Positions 5,954 through 7,740 of a DNA stretch of 7,740 nt are shown here, in pieces; positions within the stretch are counted from its first letter, which is position 1; every line of letters starts with the position of its first letter. Location of the stretch: NCBI GenBank assembly GCA_002386405.1, contig DGIP01000283.1, positions 1-7,740 on the forward strand, given 5' to 3'. A program made the position numbers and the translations under genes. The DNA comes from Stenotrophomonas maltophilia. GTDB lineage: Bacteria; Pseudomonadota; Gammaproteobacteria; Xanthomonadales; Xanthomonadaceae. Below the pieces are notes generated by a model that was given only the letters and a program-made list of their open reading frames with translations, did no database searches and was not told the origin of the DNA.

Positions 5954-7004
5954 GCGCGGTCTCCTCTGCAGCAGGGGTGCCCTGCCCGATCGGCAGCTGC
6001 ACGGTGAATACGGTATGGCCCGGGCGCGAGCGGTAGGTCAGCGTGCCGCGGTGTTCGCGCGCCACCTGCTGGGCCAGCGCCAGGCCCAGGCCGGTGCCTT
6101 CGGCACGGCCGCTGACCAGCGGCAGGAACAGGTGTTCGGCCAGCGTTTCGGGCACGCCACGGCCGTCATCGGCGATCTCCAGCCGCAGCGCCATCGGCTG
6201 CAGCTGGTCGCCGATGCGCACGCCATGTTCCACCCGGGTGCGCAGGGTGACGGTACCGGCCCCGGCCTGGATCGCATTGCGCACCAGGTTCCACACCGCC
6301 TGGGTGAGGCGGTCGGCGTCGCCCTCGAATTCGGGAATGCTGGGGTCGTAATCGCGCTGCAGCCGCACCGCCCAGCCACCCTCGCTTTCGGCCAGGCGCA
6401 GCACGCGCTCCAGCGAGGCGTGGATGTTGAGTGGCGCGTGCGGCGCGGCCGGGGCTGGGGACAGCAGCTGTTCCAGCAGCCCGTTGAGGCGTTCGATTTC
6501 CGAGCCGATCAGCTCGATCAGCTCGCGCTCTTCCGGGTCGCGTTGCGCACTGCGCCGAGCCAGCAGCTGCGCCGCGCCCTTCAGGCCCGCCAGCGGGTTG
6601 CGCAGCTCGTGGGCCAGGCCTTTGAGGGCGGCACTCAGGGCGCTGGGCAGGGCCTGGGTCGGGTCCAGTCCGGGGAACTCGTCCACGGGGTGCGCTTCCA
6701 GCAGCCAGCCGTCTTCCTCATGCCGGCTCAGCCAGCCCTCGGCGAAGCGCGGGGCCTCCCCGGGCAGGGCCAGGGCCAGACGGTGCAGGCGCAGGGTGTC
6801 GCGTTCGCCACGCGCCAGGAAATGGGCCAAGGCCTCGCCCTGCACCTCCAGCGAGGCCAGCGGCTGGCCCAGCAGGCGCCGCACGCTCACCCCCAGCCAG
6901 CGCGCAAAGGCCGGGTTGCAGCCGGCGACGCGGCCTTCGGCATCGGCCCAGGCGACCGGGGTGCCAAGGACTTCAAGGGACGGGGACGGTGGAGCGGCGG
7001 TCAT
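5943..7004 (-). CDS. ntrB: NtrB, nitrogen-regulation sensor histidine kinase
   Basis: This 353-residue protein is close to E. coli NtrB (349). It has no transmembrane segment, as expected for this cytoplasmic kinase/phosphatase, which in the family is controlled by PII. An N-terminal PAS-like domain (about 9-110; PVAWADAEGRVAGCNPAF) precedes the dimerisation/phosphotransfer helix with His132 in GLAHELRNPLAG, which continues LKGAAQLL as in NtrB proteins. The ATPase domain shows the N box NLVRNAIQA (Asn243), the G1 box ADDGRGVP and the G2 box GTGLGLALAQ. I chose the ATG at 7002-7004 (MTAAPPSPSL): it gives the family length, while the longer open frame reaches into the divergent fasciclin gene with non-coding-looking sequence. 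No clear Shine-Dalgarno precedes this ATG; an NtrC operator occupies that position instead. glnA is not adjacent, so ntrBC has its own promoter here. Confidence 0.96.
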   Translation of the reverse strand: MTAAPPSPSLEVLGTPVAWADAEGRVAGCNPAFARWLGVSVRRLLGQPLASLEVQGEALAHFLARGERDTLRLHRLALALPGEAPRFAEGWLSRHEEDGWLLEAHPVDEFPGLDPTQALPSALSAALKGLAHELRNPLAGLKGAAQLLARRSAQRDPEERELIELIGSEIERLNGLLEQLLSPAPAAPHAPLNIHASLERVLRLAESEGGWAVRLQRDYDPSIPEFEGDADRLTQAVWNLVRNAIQAGAGTVTLRTRVEHGVRIGDQLQPMALRLEIADDGRGVPETLAEHLFLPLVSGRAEGTGLGLALAQQVAREHRGTLTYRSRPGHTVFTVQLPIGQGTPAAEETAHGG

Positions 7005-7021
7005 TGCACCAATGTAGTGCA
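7005..7021. promoter_or_regulatory. NtrC-binding site (operator) abutting the ntrB start
   Basis: The plus strand reads TGCACCAATGTAGTGCA, a 17-bp inverted repeat with arms TGCACCA and TAGTGCA around a 3-bp centre. Thirteen of the 14 arm positions pair. It fits the established NtrC operator TGCACY-N5-RGTGCA at every defined position and closely resembles the E. coli glnA-region sites. It touches the ntrB start codon directly and lies 107 bases upstream of the divergent fasciclin gene. Binding there would be expected to repress ntrBC, as NtrC does at its own promoters in enteric bacteria; that effect is inferred. Confidence 0.8.
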
Positions 7022-7089
7022 AAACGGGGGTCTGTTGCCCCTCCTGCACGGCGCTGCATCTATTCGGCGAGCGGGGACGTACCTTCCAT

Positions 7090-7106
7090 GTCCTCAATCC
7101 GAGGAC
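7090..7106 (+). promoter_or_regulatory. Small inverted repeat in the fasciclin gene leader
   Basis: GTCCTC, spacer AATCC, GAGGAC is a perfect 6-bp inverted repeat ending 11 bases before the GGAG ribosome-binding site. It could be a 5'-leader hairpin or a repressor operator. No function can be assigned, and a chance palindrome is possible. Confidence 0.3.
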
Positions 7107-7128
7107 CGAAGAATCCCGGAGACACACC

Positions 7129-7692
7129 ATGCGCGCCATTGCCCAACGCATCACCGCCATTGCCGGTTTTACCGTGCTGTTTACCAGTGCTTCGTTCAGC
7201 TACGCCGCCGACACGGTCATGGTCGGGGGTGCAGCCATGTACCCGAACAAAACCATTGTCGAGAACGCCGTCAACTCCAAGGACCACACCACCCTGGTCG
7301 CAGCCGTGAAGGCTGCCGGCCTGGTCGATACGCTCAACGGCAAGGGGCCCTTCACCGTCTTTGCGCCCACCAACGCCGCCTTTGAGAAGCTGCCGGCCGG
7401 CACGGTCGAGACCCTGCTCAAGCCCGAACACAAGGCAGACCTGACCAAGCTGCTCACCTACCACGTGGTGCCGGGCACCTATACCTCGACGCAGCTGCTC
7501 GCCGACGCAAAGATGCACAACGGTACTACCACCCTGAAGACCGTCCAAGGCGAGCCGCTGACCATCAAGCTGCACGAGGGCAAGCTGTGGGTGGTGGATG
7601 CGAAGGGCGGGAAAGCAGGCGTTTCGATTGCGGACGTGAAGCAGTCCAACGGCGTGATCCATGTCGTCGATACTGTCCTGATGCCGAAGTAA
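7129..7692 (+). CDS. Secreted single-domain fasciclin (FAS1) protein
   Basis: This 187-residue protein starts with a Sec signal peptide: Arg2 and Arg7, a hydrophobic run to about residue 20, and likely cleavage after SYA at residue 26. It then has one FAS1 domain filling residues about 42-186. Diagnostic FAS1 features are the H1 motif GPFTVFAPTNAAFEKLP (73-89), the central LTYHVVPGTYTS segment (109-120) and the H2 motif NGVIHVVDTVLMP (174-186). FAS1 proteins are adhesive domains found in extracellular matrix and cell-surface proteins; single-domain bacterial forms are periplasmic or secreted and mostly of unknown specific role. The ATG at 7129 has GGAG 7 bases upstream. The gene is divergent from ntrB and shares with it an intergenic region holding an NtrC site. 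No terminator is seen in the few bases left after the stop. Confidence 0.93.
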   Translation: MRAIAQRITAIAGFTVLFTSASFSYAADTVMVGGAAMYPNKTIVENAVNSKDHTTLVAAVKAAGLVDTLNGKGPFTVFAPTNAAFEKLPAGTVETLLKPEHKADLTKLLTYHVVPGTYTSTQLLADAKMHNGTTTLKTVQGEPLTIKLHEGKLWVVDAKGGKAGVSIADVKQSNGVIHVVDTVLMPK

Positions 7693-7726
7693 CGTTACGA
7701 TCTTGACGGATATCCAGCGGGATGTC

Positions 7727-7740
7727 AGATCGGAAGAGCG
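7727..7740 (+). other. Illumina adapter remnant at the contig end (artefact)
   Basis: The last 14 bases, AGATCGGAAGAGCG, are identical to the beginning of the Illumina TruSeq read-2 adapter. Their position flush with the end of the sequence makes untrimmed adapter far likelier than genomic sequence. Treat these bases as non-biological and the preceding base (7726) as the last credible genomic position. Confidence 0.92.

Noticed and set aside
4460..6007. 515-codon open frame on the plus strand opposite ntrC
   Set aside because: Antisense shadow of a gene with full REC, AAA+ and HTH motifs; rich in Gln/His/Arg/Gly and without domain-like sequence.
7035..7066. Sigma-70-like promoter for the fasciclin gene (TTGCCC then TATTCG)
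   Set aside because: The spacing of 20 bases and the weak -10 make it no better than chance in this sequence.
5874..7385. 503-codon open frame on the plus strand opposite ntrB and running into the fasciclin gene
   Set aside because: Antisense to NtrB and out of frame with the FAS1 gene; composition is shadow-like and no domain is visible.

Overview
The window looks like ordinary core chromosome of a high-GC gammaproteobacterium of the family Xanthomonadaceae, most likely Stenotrophomonas. The family is suggested by the gene content (a HemY-like protein, a FadI-type thiolase, tandem lipoprotein Cu/Zn superoxide dismutases, NtrB/NtrC) and by the uniformly GC-rich codon use. The genus is suggested by a GTAG-headed palindrome at 3139-3160 that matches the SMAG type of REP element described from S. 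maltophilia. I see no phage, transposon, CRISPR, tRNA or rRNA, and no sign of horizontal transfer.

Layout, left to right. The 3' part of hemY (+, cut off by the window start) converges on a fadI-like thiolase (-) across a perfect bidirectional terminator hairpin. The thiolase is divergent from an unrecognised 295-aa protein gene (+) over a 107-bp region with candidate back-to-back promoters. That gene converges, through a second bidirectional terminator and the SMAG-like palindrome, on a pair of tandem sodC genes (-) encoding two related periplasmic lipoprotein superoxide dismutases. Upstream of these on the same strand lies the overlapping ntrB-ntrC pair (-), the nitrogen-limitation two-component system. 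Divergent from ntrB is a gene (+) for a secreted single-domain fasciclin (FAS1) protein. No stretch longer than about 130 bases lacks a gene.

How the parts work together. NtrB senses nitrogen status (in the family, through PII) and phosphorylates NtrC, a sigma-54 activator. A near-perfect NtrC operator lies directly against the ntrB start codon, in the intergenic region shared with the fasciclin gene. This suggests autoregulation and possibly control of the fasciclin gene. The two sodC genes form a small operon for detoxifying periplasmic superoxide. The hemY and thiolase neighbours serve haem metabolism and fatty-acid beta-oxidation and have no obvious link to the rest.

The last 14 bases (7727-7740) are identical to the start of the Illumina TruSeq read-2 adapter. 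The window therefore very probably ends at a contig edge with untrimmed adapter, and those bases should not be read as genome. I found no convincing new biological system. The most useful observations are the position of the NtrC operator, the sodC tandem duplication, the SMAG-like element and the adapter artefact.
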